Shown in pieces: positions 26,124 through 35,937 of a DNA stretch of 64,000 bases (its first letter is position 1; each line of letters starts with the position of its first letter). Made by a program: the position numbers and the translations under genes. Source of the DNA: Flavivirga spongiicola (GTDB lineage Bacteria > Bacteroidota > Bacteroidia > Flavobacteriales > Flavobacteriaceae); NCBI RefSeq assembly GCF_030540825.1, contig NZ_JAUOEO010000001.1:2825001-2889000 (forward strand). Direction: 5' to 3'. The notes under the pieces are model-generated. The model worked only from the letters and a program-made list of their open reading frames with translations. It was not told the origin of the DNA and searched no databases.

Positions 26124-27434
26124 TTATATGTAGCTGTTTATTAATTGCTCTAATAATTCTTGTTTGCCGCTTTTCAATTCTGGTTCCCCATGCTTTGAAG
26201 CTAGCATATTTAGGTCTAGCAAACTGAGTTTGCCTTGTTCAAAATCTTTACCTGGTCCAGAGTTAAACGAATCATATCTTTTTTTCTTCATATCTAGATA
26301 TACAGAATCAGAGAGTATTTTTTCTGCAGTTACAAGGGCTCTTGCAAATGTATCCATACCACTAATATGTGCGATAAATAAATCTTCCATGTCTGTAGAA
26401 TTTCGTCTTGTTTTAGCATCGAAATTAATACCACCGTGCTCAAATCCATTGTTTTGCAATATTATCATCATCGCTTCTGTAACTTCATATATATTGGTAG
26501 GAAACTCATCAGTATCCCAACCATTTTGATAATCGCCTTTATTAGCATCAATACTTCCTAACATATTAGCATCAGATGCCACCTGCAGTTCATGTGCAAA
26601 AGAATGTCCTGCTAATGTTGCATGGTTAACTTCTAAGTTTAATTTAAAGTCATTATTCAAATCATATTTATTAAGAAAGCCTAGTACGGTAGCTGCATCA
26701 AAATCATATTGATGTTTGGTAGGTTCCATGGGTTTGGGTTCAATAAAAAATGTGCCTTTAAAACCTTGAATTCTGGCATAATCTCTTGATTTGGTTAAGA
26801 ACATAGCTAAGTGTTCTATTTCTTTTTTCATGTTGGTATTAAGCAACGACATATAACCTTCTCTGCCTCCCCAAAATACATAGCCAGAACCTCCGAGTGC
26901 TATAGTGGCATCAATAGCGTTTTTGACTTGTACCGAAGCCTTAGTTAATACATTGAAATCTGGATTTGTTGCAGCACCATTCATGTATCGAGGATTAGAA
27001 AATACATTTGCCGTACCCCAAAGCAATTTAATACCATATTCTGCTTGCTTGTTTTGGGCATAGGGTACTATTTTGTGTAAACGCTTTTCAATTTCAAAAA
27101 CACTTCCATCGCCTACTAAATCAGTGTCATGAAAGCAATAATAAGGAATGCTAAGTTTATCAATAAATTCAAAAGCAGCATCCATTTTATGTTTTGCAAC
27201 GGTTAAAGGGTCATTATTAGTTGTATCCCAAGGAAATATTTTTGTTCCTGGACCAAAAGGATCTCCTCCTTCGCCACAGAAGGTATGCCAATAAGAAACA
27301 GCAAACTTTAAATGGGCTTTCATTGTTTTGCCATTAATGACTTGGTTTTCATCATACCATTTGAAAGAAAGAGGATTTTTAGAATGTCTTCCTTCAAATT
27401 TAATTTTATTAATTTTTGGAAAATATGCGCTCAC
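26124..27434 (-). CDS. xylA: xylose isomerase
   Basis: Converts D-xylose to D-xylulose in the cytoplasm. Full family length (436). It shows the N-terminal [16 protein letters not shown], the catalytic His region YYCFHDTD (H102), and the metal-binding segments [35 protein letters not shown] and GSIDANKGD. It overlaps xylB by 4 nt, so translation is probably coupled. Its presence in a sugar-oxidation locus implies that xylose is released by or fed into the pathway. Confidence 0.97.
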   Translation of the reverse strand: MSAYFPKINKIKFEGRHSKNPLSFKWYDENQVINGKTMKAHLKFAVSYWHTFCGEGGDPFGPGTKIFPWDTTNNDPLTVAKHKMDAAFEFIDKLSIPYYCFHDTDLVGDGSVFEIEKRLHKIVPYAQNKQAEYGIKLLWGTANVFSNPRYMNGAATNPDFNVLTKASVQVKNAIDATIALGGSGYVFWGGREGYMSLLNTNMKKEIEHLAMFLTKSRDYARIQGFKGTFFIEPKPMEPTKHQYDFDAATVLGFLNKYDLNNDFKLNLEVNHATLAGHSFAHELQVASDANMLGSIDANKGDYQNGWDTDEFPTNIYEVTEAMMIILQNNGFEHGGINFDAKTRRNSTDMEDLFIAHISGMDTFARALVTAEKILSDSVYLDMKKKRYDSFNSGPGKDFEQGKLSLLDLNMLASKHGEPELKSGKQELLEQLINSYI

Positions 27435-28942
27435 TTTGATATGTTTTTTTGGTTATAGATTATTTTATTTTTTTGTAATTCTTTTTCCCAATTTTGATAG
27501 GCATCTTTTAATTTAGATTGCATTTTCTTATTTGGTTGAATTGTTTCTAATTTTTGAAAACGGCTAAAAGCTTCGTCTGAAGATTTATAAATCCCAGCAC
27601 CAATACCACTACCTATAGCTGCGCCAATGGCACCATCTGTATCATATATCTCTATTTGTGCTCCAGATAGAGTAGCCAAAGTTTCTTTAAAAATGCTACT
27701 TTGAAACATATTACTATTTCCTGCTTTAATAACATCTAATTTTAATCCCATGGATTTCATTATGTTAATTCCATATTGAAAAGAAAAGACAATACCTTCT
27801 TGCGCTGCGCGTAATAAATGAGCTTTTTTGTGTATGTTAAAATTAAGATGTTTCCATGTGCAACCAATATTTGCATCTTCTAAAATTCGTTCTGCACCAT
27901 TCCCAAAAGGAAACACTTGCAACCCATTTGATCCTATATCCACAGTTGTTGCTAATTCATTCATTTCAGAATAACTTAATCCGTTGGTTATATTTTTCCG
28001 AAGCCACGCATTTAATATTCCTGTGCCATTAATGCAGGCTAATACGCCATATCGTGGTTGCTCAACCTTATGATTAACATGAGCAAATACATTAACACGT
28101 GATTGTAAATCGGGTTTTATATCGTCAACAACTCCATAAATAACACCAGAGGTCCCTGCAGTTGCCGCAATTTCACCAGGCTTCAATACATTTAAAGATA
28201 AGGCGTTGTTAGGTTGATCTCCAGACTTGTAAGAAACAGGAATATCAACGGGAAGTCCTAATTGATTTGCAACTTCGTTAGTAATTGTTCCATGCGAACT
28301 AAAAGTATCATGAATTTCTGGAATTAATGTGTCTTCTAGACCATAATGGCTTAAAAGTGTCTGCGAGATTTTATCTTCTTTAAAATTCCAAAAAACACCT
28401 TCAGATAAGCCACTTACAGTAGTAGTGATTTTATCTGTTAATTTCATAGCAATAAAATCACCTGGAAGCATTATTTTATATATGCGTTCAAAAATTTCAG
28501 ACTCATTATCTTTAACCCATTTTAGTTTTGATGCGGTAAAATTACCTGGAGAATTTAAAAGATTTTCTAAGCAATAATTATGTCCTAAAGTATTAAAAGC
28601 TTCTTTACCAATTTCTGATGCACGACTATCACACCAAATAATTGATGGTCTAAGAGCTTGTTTGTTTTTATCGACTAAAACGAGACCATGCATTTGATAA
28701 GAAATTCCTATAGCAGTTATAAGCGACTTATCAATTTGTACATCTTCTATTAATTTAGGAACTATTGATTTTACATAGTTCCACCAAAGTTCTGGATCTT
28801 GTTCAGCCCAACCATTGTGATGAGCAATAATATTCATTTCGTCTTTAGGTTCGAAATTTTGCGCAATTACGACACCGTCTGAAGCTTGTAATAAGCTTGC
28901 TTTGATAGATGAAGAACCAATATCTAATCCCAGTAAATACAT
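27431..28942 (-). CDS. xylB: xylulokinase (FGGY family)
   Basis: Phosphorylates D-xylulose to xylulose 5-phosphate for the pentose phosphate pathway. The N-terminal nucleotide-binding motif [16 protein letters not shown], the typical [11 protein letters not shown] segment and the C-terminal [19 protein letters not shown] and [15 protein letters not shown] match FGGY kinases. Length is normal (503). It follows the LacI-type gene by 7 nt and overlaps xylA. Confidence 0.95.
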   Translation of the reverse strand: MYLLGLDIGSSSIKASLLQASDGVVIAQNFEPKDEMNIIAHHNGWAEQDPELWWNYVKSIVPKLIEDVQIDKSLITAIGISYQMHGLVLVDKNKQALRPSIIWCDSRASEIGKEAFNTLGHNYCLENLLNSPGNFTASKLKWVKDNESEIFERIYKIMLPGDFIAMKLTDKITTTVSGLSEGVFWNFKEDKISQTLLSHYGLEDTLIPEIHDTFSSHGTITNEVANQLGLPVDIPVSYKSGDQPNNALSLNVLKPGEIAATAGTSGVIYGVVDDIKPDLQSRVNVFAHVNHKVEQPRYGVLACINGTGILNAWLRKNITNGLSYSEMNELATTVDIGSNGLQVFPFGNGAERILEDANIGCTWKHLNFNIHKKAHLLRAAQEGIVFSFQYGINIMKSMGLKLDVIKAGNSNMFQSSIFKETLATLSGAQIEIYDTDGAIGAAIGSGIGAGIYKSSDEAFSRFQKLETIQPNKKMQSKLKDAYQNWEKELQKNKIIYNQKNISK

Positions 28943-28949
28943 AGCTAAA

Positions 28950-29978
28950 TTAGTTTGCTTTTTTTGTTGAATCTCGATGTTTTAAACGTGTTGCAATGAC
29001 TTTAGTTTCATAAGGTTTTTCCGAGGTTTTGTTTTCAATTCTATCGATTAATAATTCTGCCGCCATTTTCCCCATATTATAGCCATGTTGAATAACAGCT
29101 GTTATAGAAGGCGATGAGTATTCAGAAATTAAACCATTTACAAAACTTATTAATGAAATATCTTTGGGTATTTTTAAACCCTTTTTTAAGGCCAATTTTA
29201 TAGCAACGGCTGCGAAATCTTCTTTAACAGCAAAAATGGCATCTGGGAGCGGGTTTAAATTATAGACCTTTTCAATTTGTTTAAAAAGATCTTTTTCTTC
29301 ATCGACTTCAAAAAGTAATGAATTATTTTCTTTGATGCCAAACTCGTCTAGTGCCATGCAATAACCCATTCTGCGTTCTTTTCCAATATTGATATAAGGT
29401 TTAAAGTTAATTAGAGCAATACGTTTACAGCCAGATTTAATTAACGTTTTTGTGGCATTATAAGCCCCACCTACATCATCAGCTTTTACCATATCACAGG
29501 CTATAAAATCTTCAGTTCTATCAAATAAAACCATAGGTAATTGATTGTTTTTTATGTTAAATAGGTGGTCGTAATTTCCCTTTTTTTGTGTGCCCGAAGA
29601 AATAGAAATTAATAACCCATCTACACTGCCTGAAGTTAGAAGTTTTATGTTCTTTACTTCTTCTATATAGGATTCATTAGACAAACAAATCATTACTTGA
29701 TAGCCTCGTTTTTTTGTCATATAATCAATGCCTTTAATAACTGTTGTAAAGAAATGATTTGTTATTTCTGGAATAACAACCCCAATAACTTTAGAAACAT
29801 TTTTACGCAGATTTATGGCGCGTGCATCGGGTTGGTAGTTAAGTAATTTAGAAAAAGCTTGTATTTTTTCTCGAGTTTCTTTGCTTATTCTCGGATTGTC
29901 TTTTAATGCTTTTGAAACCGTAGAAACAGAAACACCAAGCTCTTCAGCGATGCTTTTCATAGTTGTTTTCGGTTTCAT
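28950..29978 (-). CDS. LacI/GalR-family transcriptional regulator, probably xylose-responsive
   Basis: N-terminal LacI helix-turn-helix (MKSIAEELGVSVSTVSKALKDNPRIS) followed by a hinge and a periplasmic-binding-protein-like effector domain (IGVVIPEITNHFFTTVIKGI, DGLLISISSG, PMVLFDRTEDFIACDMV). First gene of the xylB-xylA-ThuA fusion unit, so it probably controls its own operon. The effector is not shown by the sequence; xylose or xylulose is the natural guess. Confidence 0.92.
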   Translation of the reverse strand: MKPKTTMKSIAEELGVSVSTVSKALKDNPRISKETREKIQAFSKLLNYQPDARAINLRKNVSKVIGVVIPEITNHFFTTVIKGIDYMTKKRGYQVMICLSNESYIEEVKNIKLLTSGSVDGLLISISSGTQKKGNYDHLFNIKNNQLPMVLFDRTEDFIACDMVKADDVGGAYNATKTLIKSGCKRIALINFKPYINIGKERRMGYCMALDEFGIKENNSLLFEVDEEKDLFKQIEKVYNLNPLPDAIFAVKEDFAAVAIKLALKKGLKIPKDISLISFVNGLISEYSSPSITAVIQHGYNMGKMAAELLIDRIENKTSEKPYETKVIATRLKHRDSTKKAN

Positions 29979-30128
29979 GTTTAAGCTTATTTTAAGTTAT
30001 TTCTTTTACCTTAATCTTGATAATAACATTCGAGATAAAACAAGGTCTACAAATCTAATTTAAAAACTTGTGCAAAAACAGAGGCGATCTACTGAAAAGT
30101 GGCTGTAAATCAAAAAGTTATTAACGGG

Positions 30129-30153
30129 AAAACGATTTCGCACGAGTCGTTTT
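30129..30153. promoter_or_regulatory. candidate LacI-family operator
   Basis: AAAACGA (30129-30135) and TCGTTTT (30147-30153) form an inverted repeat with an 11-nt spacer, about 150 bp upstream of the lacI-type gene. Spacing and symmetry suit a LacI dimer, but no second copy was found to support it. Confidence 0.4.
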
Positions 30154-30161
30154 TAAATATT

Positions 30162-30194
30162 AAAGCCTGAAAAGGTAAAAACTCAACAGGCTTT
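30162..30194 (-). terminator. possible terminator of the TonB-receptor operon
   Basis: AAAGCCTG (30162-30169) pairs with CAGGCTTT (30187-30194) across a 17-nt loop, 40 nt past the receptor stop. In the leftward direction the stem is followed only by a short T-rich tail, so it may be weak. The T run is better in the other direction. Confidence 0.5.
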
Positions 30195-30233
30195 TTAAGA
30201 TTTTATAGATGCTTATTTTATCTAATATATATA

Positions 30234-33050
30234 CTAAAAGCTATAATTTAATTTTAATAAGGCTCTTCTACGCAAAACAGGAAAAACCACAAAACTAGTA
30301 TCTGGATTGGCTGCTATAAAATCTGGTGTAGCTCCATTTGCATTAGCACCAAAACTATTAGCACCAAAAAAGTTGGCTAACCCTTCTGAATTAAAAAGAT
30401 TTGTTACCAATAGGTCTGCTGATAATTGTTTGGTTATTTGGTACCCGGCACCAACGTTAAAGATACTATAAGCGGGAAGCTTAAAACCATTAGAAACGTT
30501 GCCATCGCGTTTGCCCATAAATTGCCACTTAATAAATGCTGAAATTTTATCTTTTTGATATTCATTACTAAGATTAAACATTAACTTAGGGTTAAATGGT
30601 AATATATTTCCTGAATAATCTATAATACTGTCATCACTTGTATCAACCGAACCTGCTGCATCATAAACTTTCCATTCAGTGGCTTTTGGATTTTGAATGA
30701 TTCCGTTAAAACGAAGGATGAAATTTTGAACCGGCGAATAAACACTTTCCCACTCTAAGCCTATAGTTCTTGAAGTGTTAAACTGTATTGGGGTATAAAA
30801 AATACTATTATCACTAGAATCAAATTCAAAATTTGCAATACCAATATCTTTAAGCTGACTCCAAAATAGTGTACTTGTAAAAGAGAAGTTTTTAAGATTA
30901 TACTTAACACCTATTTCTGCCTGATTTATTTTTTGTATTTCTCCTTTTTTGTTAATGGGTACATTAGAGAAGTTATTGAAATAATAATTTAATTCTGGAG
31001 CCTTATTTCCTTGAGAAAACCTAGCAAATAAAGCGCCATCATCATCAATTTTATAATTAATACCTCCTGAAAAAGATAAGTAGCTATAATTGTAATTGAA
31101 ATTATCTTTTTCACCTGTTGGAGCTAAAATGCCATTATCATAAGCTGTATTATTATTCCCATCTAAACCTCCATCTTGTGTAAACGGAGCAAAACGATCT
31201 TTACTGCCTTTATGCTTAATGGTCTCGTAACGTAATCCTAAATCTAAATGAATAGCATCAGAAACTTTCCATCTATCATTAATAAAAGTTGATATTTGAC
31301 TTACTTTCGCTCTGGAATTTACAAAAAATAAGCCACCATAATTACTAATACCATTGGAGTCGGATAGTTGAATTACTGGATCTCCTGGATTCTCAAGTGT
31401 TACTTGAAGTAGCCTTGGGTTAGGCTCGTATGTTACAAAAGCAAAACTCCCTTGAGTGAATAAAGATGTATCAGAAAACCCTAAAGCAAAACCTGTTGTA
31501 ATATTATGGTTTTCTAATTTTTTTTGTAATGTAAATTGATTCATCAATTCATCTGCTTTGTTTTCTTTGTACCAAGCAGAAGTTCCCATAATGGCATCAT
31601 TGGGTAATGCATTACTAGTTAAATATTCTATAGGTTGTCCTGCTAAAATTCCTGCGTTGTTAAGACGTGCAAGCTCTATGCCTGATTGTGCATCTTTAAA
31701 AACAACCTGACCAATTGGGAAACCAGCGCCACTAATAAAATAGGCTAGTGGGTTATTTAAAGAAACAAATGCATTGCTTATTGAAGTTTGCCAATTGGCA
31801 TCTTTAGTAGAGAATTTTATGTTATTTTTTAATAACCAATTATTACCTAAATCTTGATATATATCAAACCCGAAGGCTAAATCTTTTGCGTGAACTCCTT
31901 GTGAAGGATCAAAGCTGTTTGATGCGCCTTGAGTGAGGTTTCTCCCATCAGGAATATTAGCATTAAAACTAGGCATTAATAGCGAGGTTGACCCGAAATC
32001 TTGCCCAAAAGCAGGAGTAGGGTTGTTCCAGTTTACAGCAGCAACACCAGTATATCTATTTGTTTTATCGTTTAATACTTTACCATAAAATTTCAGATAC
32101 CCATTAGCATTCTTTTTTATGACATTAAATTTGAATTGACCGCCTTTACTGAATGGGAAATCTGTATTTCGAGCACCATCATCATGCCTATAATGTCCAC
32201 CTGCATTAAAAAACCAATTATTGCCTAAAGGACCACCAATATTAGCGTCTATTTTGTGTAGAGAATTTCCTTCTCCTTGAAAACCGTTTGTTAATTGAAT
32301 GTCACCACCAAATTCGTTTCTAATACCTTTCGATATAAAATTATAGATACCTCCAGGCGCATTGAGTGCTGTAATAGAAGAGCTTCCACCTCTTAGTGCT
32401 TCTACTTTTTGTGTGGTTAAATCTAAACGATGAAAAAGATCTGGACTATAATATGAATGTTGAACGAGACTAACAGGAAGTCCATCTTCTTGAAGAGACA
32501 CATAATACCAACCCGTATCATCTTCAGCAGAAGCTGAAATACCTCGTGTATATACTTTTGTATAAACTTCGCCAGCAGATGCATCTGTAAATGTGCCAGG
32601 AATGTTTTGAAGTAAGCTAGCAGTTCCTTGCGGATAATTTTGTTGAATTGATTTTGAATTTAGGATACTTACAGAGGTGCTAGATTCTAATTGCATTCTA
32701 GAATCAAAAGTGCCTGTAACTACTATGGTTTGTAAGCTTAGCAAATCATCTTCTAAAACAAAAGAAAGTGTTATGTCTTTTCCTTTTAATTCAATAGTTT
32801 GCTCAATTGTTTTGTACCCTAAATGTGATATTGTTATTTTATAGTTGTTAGAGGTGATATTTTCAATTTTAAAAAATCCCTCAGTGTTAGTTGTACTTTG
32901 ATAATTTGAAGAGCTTAAAATTATATTTGCACCTTCTAAAGCATTGCCATGTCTATCTTTTACTTCTCCGCTAATATTATTTTGAGAAAAAACAGAATTA
33001 CAAAACATGCTTGTTATTGTAAGCATAAAACGTATTATAATTTTATTCAT
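30234..33050 (-). CDS. TonB-dependent receptor with carboxypeptidase-regulatory-like domain
   Basis: Outer-membrane importer of 938 residues. It has a signal peptide (NSVFSQNN), a carboxypeptidase-D-regulatory-like domain (ISGEVKDRHGNALEGANI, about 25-110), a plug (TIVVTGTFDS, VEALRGGSSSITALNAPGGI) and a 22-strand-type barrel ending in RRALLKLNYSF. It lacks an STN domain and has no SusD partner, unlike the SusC at 8450-11848. It is the last gene of the nine-gene leftward unit starting with the GMC gene and probably imports that pathway's glycoside. Confidence 0.9.
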   Translation of the reverse strand: MNKIIIRFMLTITSMFCNSVFSQNNISGEVKDRHGNALEGANIILSSSNYQSTTNTEGFFKIENITSNNYKITISHLGYKTIEQTIELKGKDITLSFVLEDDLLSLQTIVVTGTFDSRMQLESSTSVSILNSKSIQQNYPQGTASLLQNIPGTFTDASAGEVYTKVYTRGISASAEDDTGWYYVSLQEDGLPVSLVQHSYYSPDLFHRLDLTTQKVEALRGGSSSITALNAPGGIYNFISKGIRNEFGGDIQLTNGFQGEGNSLHKIDANIGGPLGNNWFFNAGGHYRHDDGARNTDFPFSKGGQFKFNVIKKNANGYLKFYGKVLNDKTNRYTGVAAVNWNNPTPAFGQDFGSTSLLMPSFNANIPDGRNLTQGASNSFDPSQGVHAKDLAFGFDIYQDLGNNWLLKNNIKFSTKDANWQTSISNAFVSLNNPLAYFISGAGFPIGQVVFKDAQSGIELARLNNAGILAGQPIEYLTSNALPNDAIMGTSAWYKENKADELMNQFTLQKKLENHNITTGFALGFSDTSLFTQGSFAFVTYEPNPRLLQVTLENPGDPVIQLSDSNGISNYGGLFFVNSRAKVSQISTFINDRWKVSDAIHLDLGLRYETIKHKGSKDRFAPFTQDGGLDGNNNTAYDNGILAPTGEKDNFNYNYSYLSFSGGINYKIDDDGALFARFSQGNKAPELNYYFNNFSNVPINKKGEIQKINQAEIGVKYNLKNFSFTSTLFWSQLKDIGIANFEFDSSDNSIFYTPIQFNTSRTIGLEWESVYSPVQNFILRFNGIIQNPKATEWKVYDAAGSVDTSDDSIIDYSGNILPFNPKLMFNLSNEYQKDKISAFIKWQFMGKRDGNVSNGFKLPAYSIFNVGAGYQITKQLSADLLVTNLFNSEGLANFFGANSFGANANGATPDFIAANPDTSFVVFPVLRRRALLKLNYSF

Positions 33051-33151
33051 ATTTTAATTTGAAAAACAGATTTTAAGTTTTTATTTTTCTTTGAAAAACA
33101 GTAAGGCTTGAATCATAAAAAAAATAGAGATAATTCAATAGTATCGATTAA

Positions 33152-33541
33152 TTACTGCCTTTTTCTAATCTTTATTTGATACATGATGCCTAAAGCTGCT
33201 ATTAATAGCCCTATAAATTCTCTAGTACCTTCTAAATAAGGTTTATCGTAAACCATTTCGCCAAAAATTTCTTCTTTATCTTCTGTTTTTAAATAATCAA
33301 TAAATAATGAGAAATGAAATGCAGCATAGGCTAATAAAGCGATAAGTATTAGAATTAAAAATGGTCTAGAAATAGGTTTAAAACTATTGTATAGACACGT
33401 GATTGCCACAATAAAATAAATAGAAAACCATAAAATACCATCAGGATCATTTAATTGTAAAAGAGCAAAAATGATGAAGAGGGCACATAGAATAAAATTA
33501 ATAATTTTTTTCTGTTTACTTAATGGTTGATTAGACTTCAT
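33152..33541 (-). CDS. TMEM220-like small membrane protein
   Basis: 129 residues with about four hydrophobic helices. The family signature LQLNDPDGILWFSIYF is near the N-terminus, and EYIGL-like helix EFIGLLIAALGIMY is near the C-terminus. The function of the family is unknown. It is embedded in the sugar-oxidation operon, 15 nt after the Gfo/Idh gene. Confidence 0.8.
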   Translation of the reverse strand: MKSNQPLSKQKKIINFILCALFIIFALLQLNDPDGILWFSIYFIVAITCLYNSFKPISRPFLILILIALLAYAAFHFSLFIDYLKTEDKEEIFGEMVYDKPYLEGTREFIGLLIAALGIMYQIKIRKRQ

Positions 33542-33556
33542 TGGTTTATTGGTACG

Positions 33557-34996
33557 TTATAAAGTCCAACCTTTGCGATAGGCTCTTTTTACAAACTGGT
33601 TGGCTTCATCAAAATTTGTGATCTTCATATTGTTGCCATCCCATAATAACTTTTTACGTCCAGGGTATTCAAACCTATTTCCTTTGGGTTTTCTTAAATT
33701 ATAACTTCTAATAGCAAGATTGCCCATTAAAACACTCTCGGTTAAAGGACCTGCGTAATTAAATGAAGACGTTAATGCTTTATGTTTCGTTTTACCGAAA
33801 CCATCTTTACAAGCTTCAACCCAAGAGGTATGATGCCCGTTTTCTGGTAGTTTATTTTCTTCCGTATCTTTAAAAGTTAAGAGTTCGCCATTATTAAAAT
33901 AAATTTTAGGAGATCTTCCGTAAGTGCCACAGGTCATGATGCCTTTTTCTCCAATCATGATGACACCATTAGCACTGTCGTTATCCCCAATAGGATGATC
34001 TGCAGGGACCAAGTCTGGATGAAATGGTCTTAGGCCACCATCAGACCAAGTTAATGTAATTTCTGATGCATTTTTAGCTGAGGCAGGAAACTTTAATTGT
34101 GTTCTTGAAGAAGGTGGGCAAGATTCAGGTAAATACTCAGGTGTCCAATCTTTTTTAAAAATAGCACCTACACTGCTTTCAACTTCGGTAGGGTAGCCTA
34201 ATCCTAATACTCTAAAAGGAGGGTCCATTAAGTGACATCCCATGTCTCCCAAAGCTCCTGTACCAAAATTCCACCAGCCACGCCATTTAAACGGATGGTA
34301 TAACGGATGGTAGTCGACCATTTTTGCAGGTCCTACCCAGGTATCCCAGTCCAAACCGTCCAACAATGCTGGCTTATCTACAGGTGTCTCAATGCCTTGA
34401 GGCCAAACAGGCCGATTCGTCCAAACATGAACTTTCTTTACCGTACCAATTTTACCTTCATCAAACCATTTGATCATTTGTTTAACACCATTTCCAGAAG
34501 CACCTTGATTACCCATTTGAGTAACTACTTTATATTGATTAGCTGCTTCTGTAAGCATTCTGGCTTCGTGTATACTATGAGTCAGTGGTTTTTGTACATA
34601 TACATGTTTGTTTGATTTTATGGCAGCCATGGCTATTACAGCGTGAGTATGATCCGGTGTAGAAACTGTAACAGCATCTATATCTTTTATATCATCAAAC
34701 AACTTGCGATAGTCGCGATATTTTAAAGCATTAGGAAATTTATCCATCAATCTTTTTGACTGATTCCAATCCACATCACAAATAGCTGCAATATTAGAAG
34801 CGCCATTATTCCACGTGTTTACTGCATCAGAATAACCTTTACCACCACCACCTATAATAGCTATATTTAGTTTGTCACTTGGGGGAATAAATCCTTGACC
34901 CATAACATGTCTAGGAATAATAGAAATTCCTAAGGATGTTAAAGCAGCTTTCTTAATAAAAGACCTTCTGTTGTTTGTTTTACGATTTGTTTTCAT
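33557..34996 (-). CDS. Tat-exported Gfo/Idh/MocA-family oxidoreductase
   Basis: NAD(P)-type sugar oxidoreductase family. A twin-arginine signal (NNRRSFIKKAALTSLG) precedes the Rossmann motif LNIAIIGGGGKGYSDA. The conserved catalytic-lysine motif appears as VQKPLTHS rather than the usual EKP. The C-terminal substrate domain includes WRGWWNFGTGALGDMGCHLMDP. Length (479) suits the secreted Bacteroidota/Planctomycete subgroup. If exported with tightly bound cofactor it could oxidise or reduce the 3-position of sugars in the periplasm. It lies in operon with an isomerase and another Gfo/Idh. Confidence 0.88.
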   Translation of the reverse strand: MKTNRKTNNRRSFIKKAALTSLGISIIPRHVMGQGFIPPSDKLNIAIIGGGGKGYSDAVNTWNNGASNIAAICDVDWNQSKRLMDKFPNALKYRDYRKLFDDIKDIDAVTVSTPDHTHAVIAMAAIKSNKHVYVQKPLTHSIHEARMLTEAANQYKVVTQMGNQGASGNGVKQMIKWFDEGKIGTVKKVHVWTNRPVWPQGIETPVDKPALLDGLDWDTWVGPAKMVDYHPLYHPFKWRGWWNFGTGALGDMGCHLMDPPFRVLGLGYPTEVESSVGAIFKKDWTPEYLPESCPPSSRTQLKFPASAKNASEITLTWSDGGLRPFHPDLVPADHPIGDNDSANGVIMIGEKGIMTCGTYGRSPKIYFNNGELLTFKDTEENKLPENGHHTSWVEACKDGFGKTKHKALTSSFNYAGPLTESVLMGNLAIRSYNLRKPKGNRFEYPGRKKLLWDGNNMKITNFDEANQFVKRAYRKGWTL

Positions 34997-35006
34997 TTTT
35001 TAATAT

Positions 35007-35936
35007 TTAAAAACTATCAGATGTTTTGTAAGCTTCAATAACTGCTAATTCACCAGCTTTACCACTTATAGAATTGCCATGTTCCATCCCTAAAATACCA
35101 TTAAACCCTTTTGAATGAATATGTTTAAATACATTCTTGTAATTTATTTCCCCTGTAGTTGGTTCATTACGACCAGGATTATCACCAATTTGAAAATAAG
35201 CAATTTCGTCCCAACATGTATCAATATTCGGAATTAAATTTCCTTCTTGGATTTGTTGGTGATAAATATCAAATAATATTTTACAGGAAGGCGAGTTTAC
35301 TGCTCTACATATTTGAAATGCTTGTGGTGATTCTGTTAAAAATAAACCGGGATGATCTCTAAAATTTAAAGGTTCCAATACCATGGTTATTTGATGGGGC
35401 TCTAAAATAGCCGATGCTTGTTTTAGTGTTTCAATAACATGAGCTGTTTGGTAATGGATATTTTGTCTTAAATCTACATGACCAGGCACAACGGTCATCC
35501 ATTTAGCATGAACTCTTTTAGCTACCTCAATAGATGTTTTAATGTCGTTTAAAAATTCTTGACGCTTGTCTAAATTGCCACTTGCCAGATTAGGTGCTTT
35601 CCAGTGAATCTTATGAGCCACAAACACCCCCATAGTTATATTTCTATTGGCCATAGTTTTTGCCATCTTCTCCTGGACTTCAATAGGGCGACCTTTCATA
35701 TCATTATCTTCAAAAGCATTAAAGCCTTGATCTGCCATAAAATTTAATTGATTGACAGGGTCGTTTCCTGCATGATGTTTAAACATGCCCAAATGTGGTG
35801 CGTAATTTAATTTAAAACTATTCATGTTTGCTTGTGTATTTGAATCTAAAATATTCATAGCATTCATACCAGATACAGTAATCCCTAACAAGGATGCAGT
35901 AGCCGTACTTTTTTTTATGAATGATCTTCTTTTCAT
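35007..35936 (-). CDS. Tat-exported TIM-barrel sugar isomerase/epimerase
   Basis: AP-endonuclease-2 type TIM barrel, of the hydroxypyruvate isomerase-like group. The start is placed at 35936 (MKRRSFIKKSTATASLLG), which gives a proper twin-arginine signal. A longer frame begins at 36017 inside the upstream gene. Metal-site segments include MVLEPLNFRDHPG, CKILFDIYHQQIQEG and GILGMEHGNS. It probably acts on the keto-sugar formed by its neighbours, for example as a hydratase, epimerase or isomerase; the exact reaction cannot be read from sequence. Confidence 0.85.
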   Translation of the reverse strand: MKRRSFIKKSTATASLLGITVSGMNAMNILDSNTQANMNSFKLNYAPHLGMFKHHAGNDPVNQLNFMADQGFNAFEDNDMKGRPIEVQEKMAKTMANRNITMGVFVAHKIHWKAPNLASGNLDKRQEFLNDIKTSIEVAKRVHAKWMTVVPGHVDLRQNIHYQTAHVIETLKQASAILEPHQITMVLEPLNFRDHPGLFLTESPQAFQICRAVNSPSCKILFDIYHQQIQEGNLIPNIDTCWDEIAYFQIGDNPGRNEPTTGEINYKNVFKHIHSKGFNGILGMEHGNSISGKAGELAVIEAYKTSDSF

Positions 35937-35937
35937 G

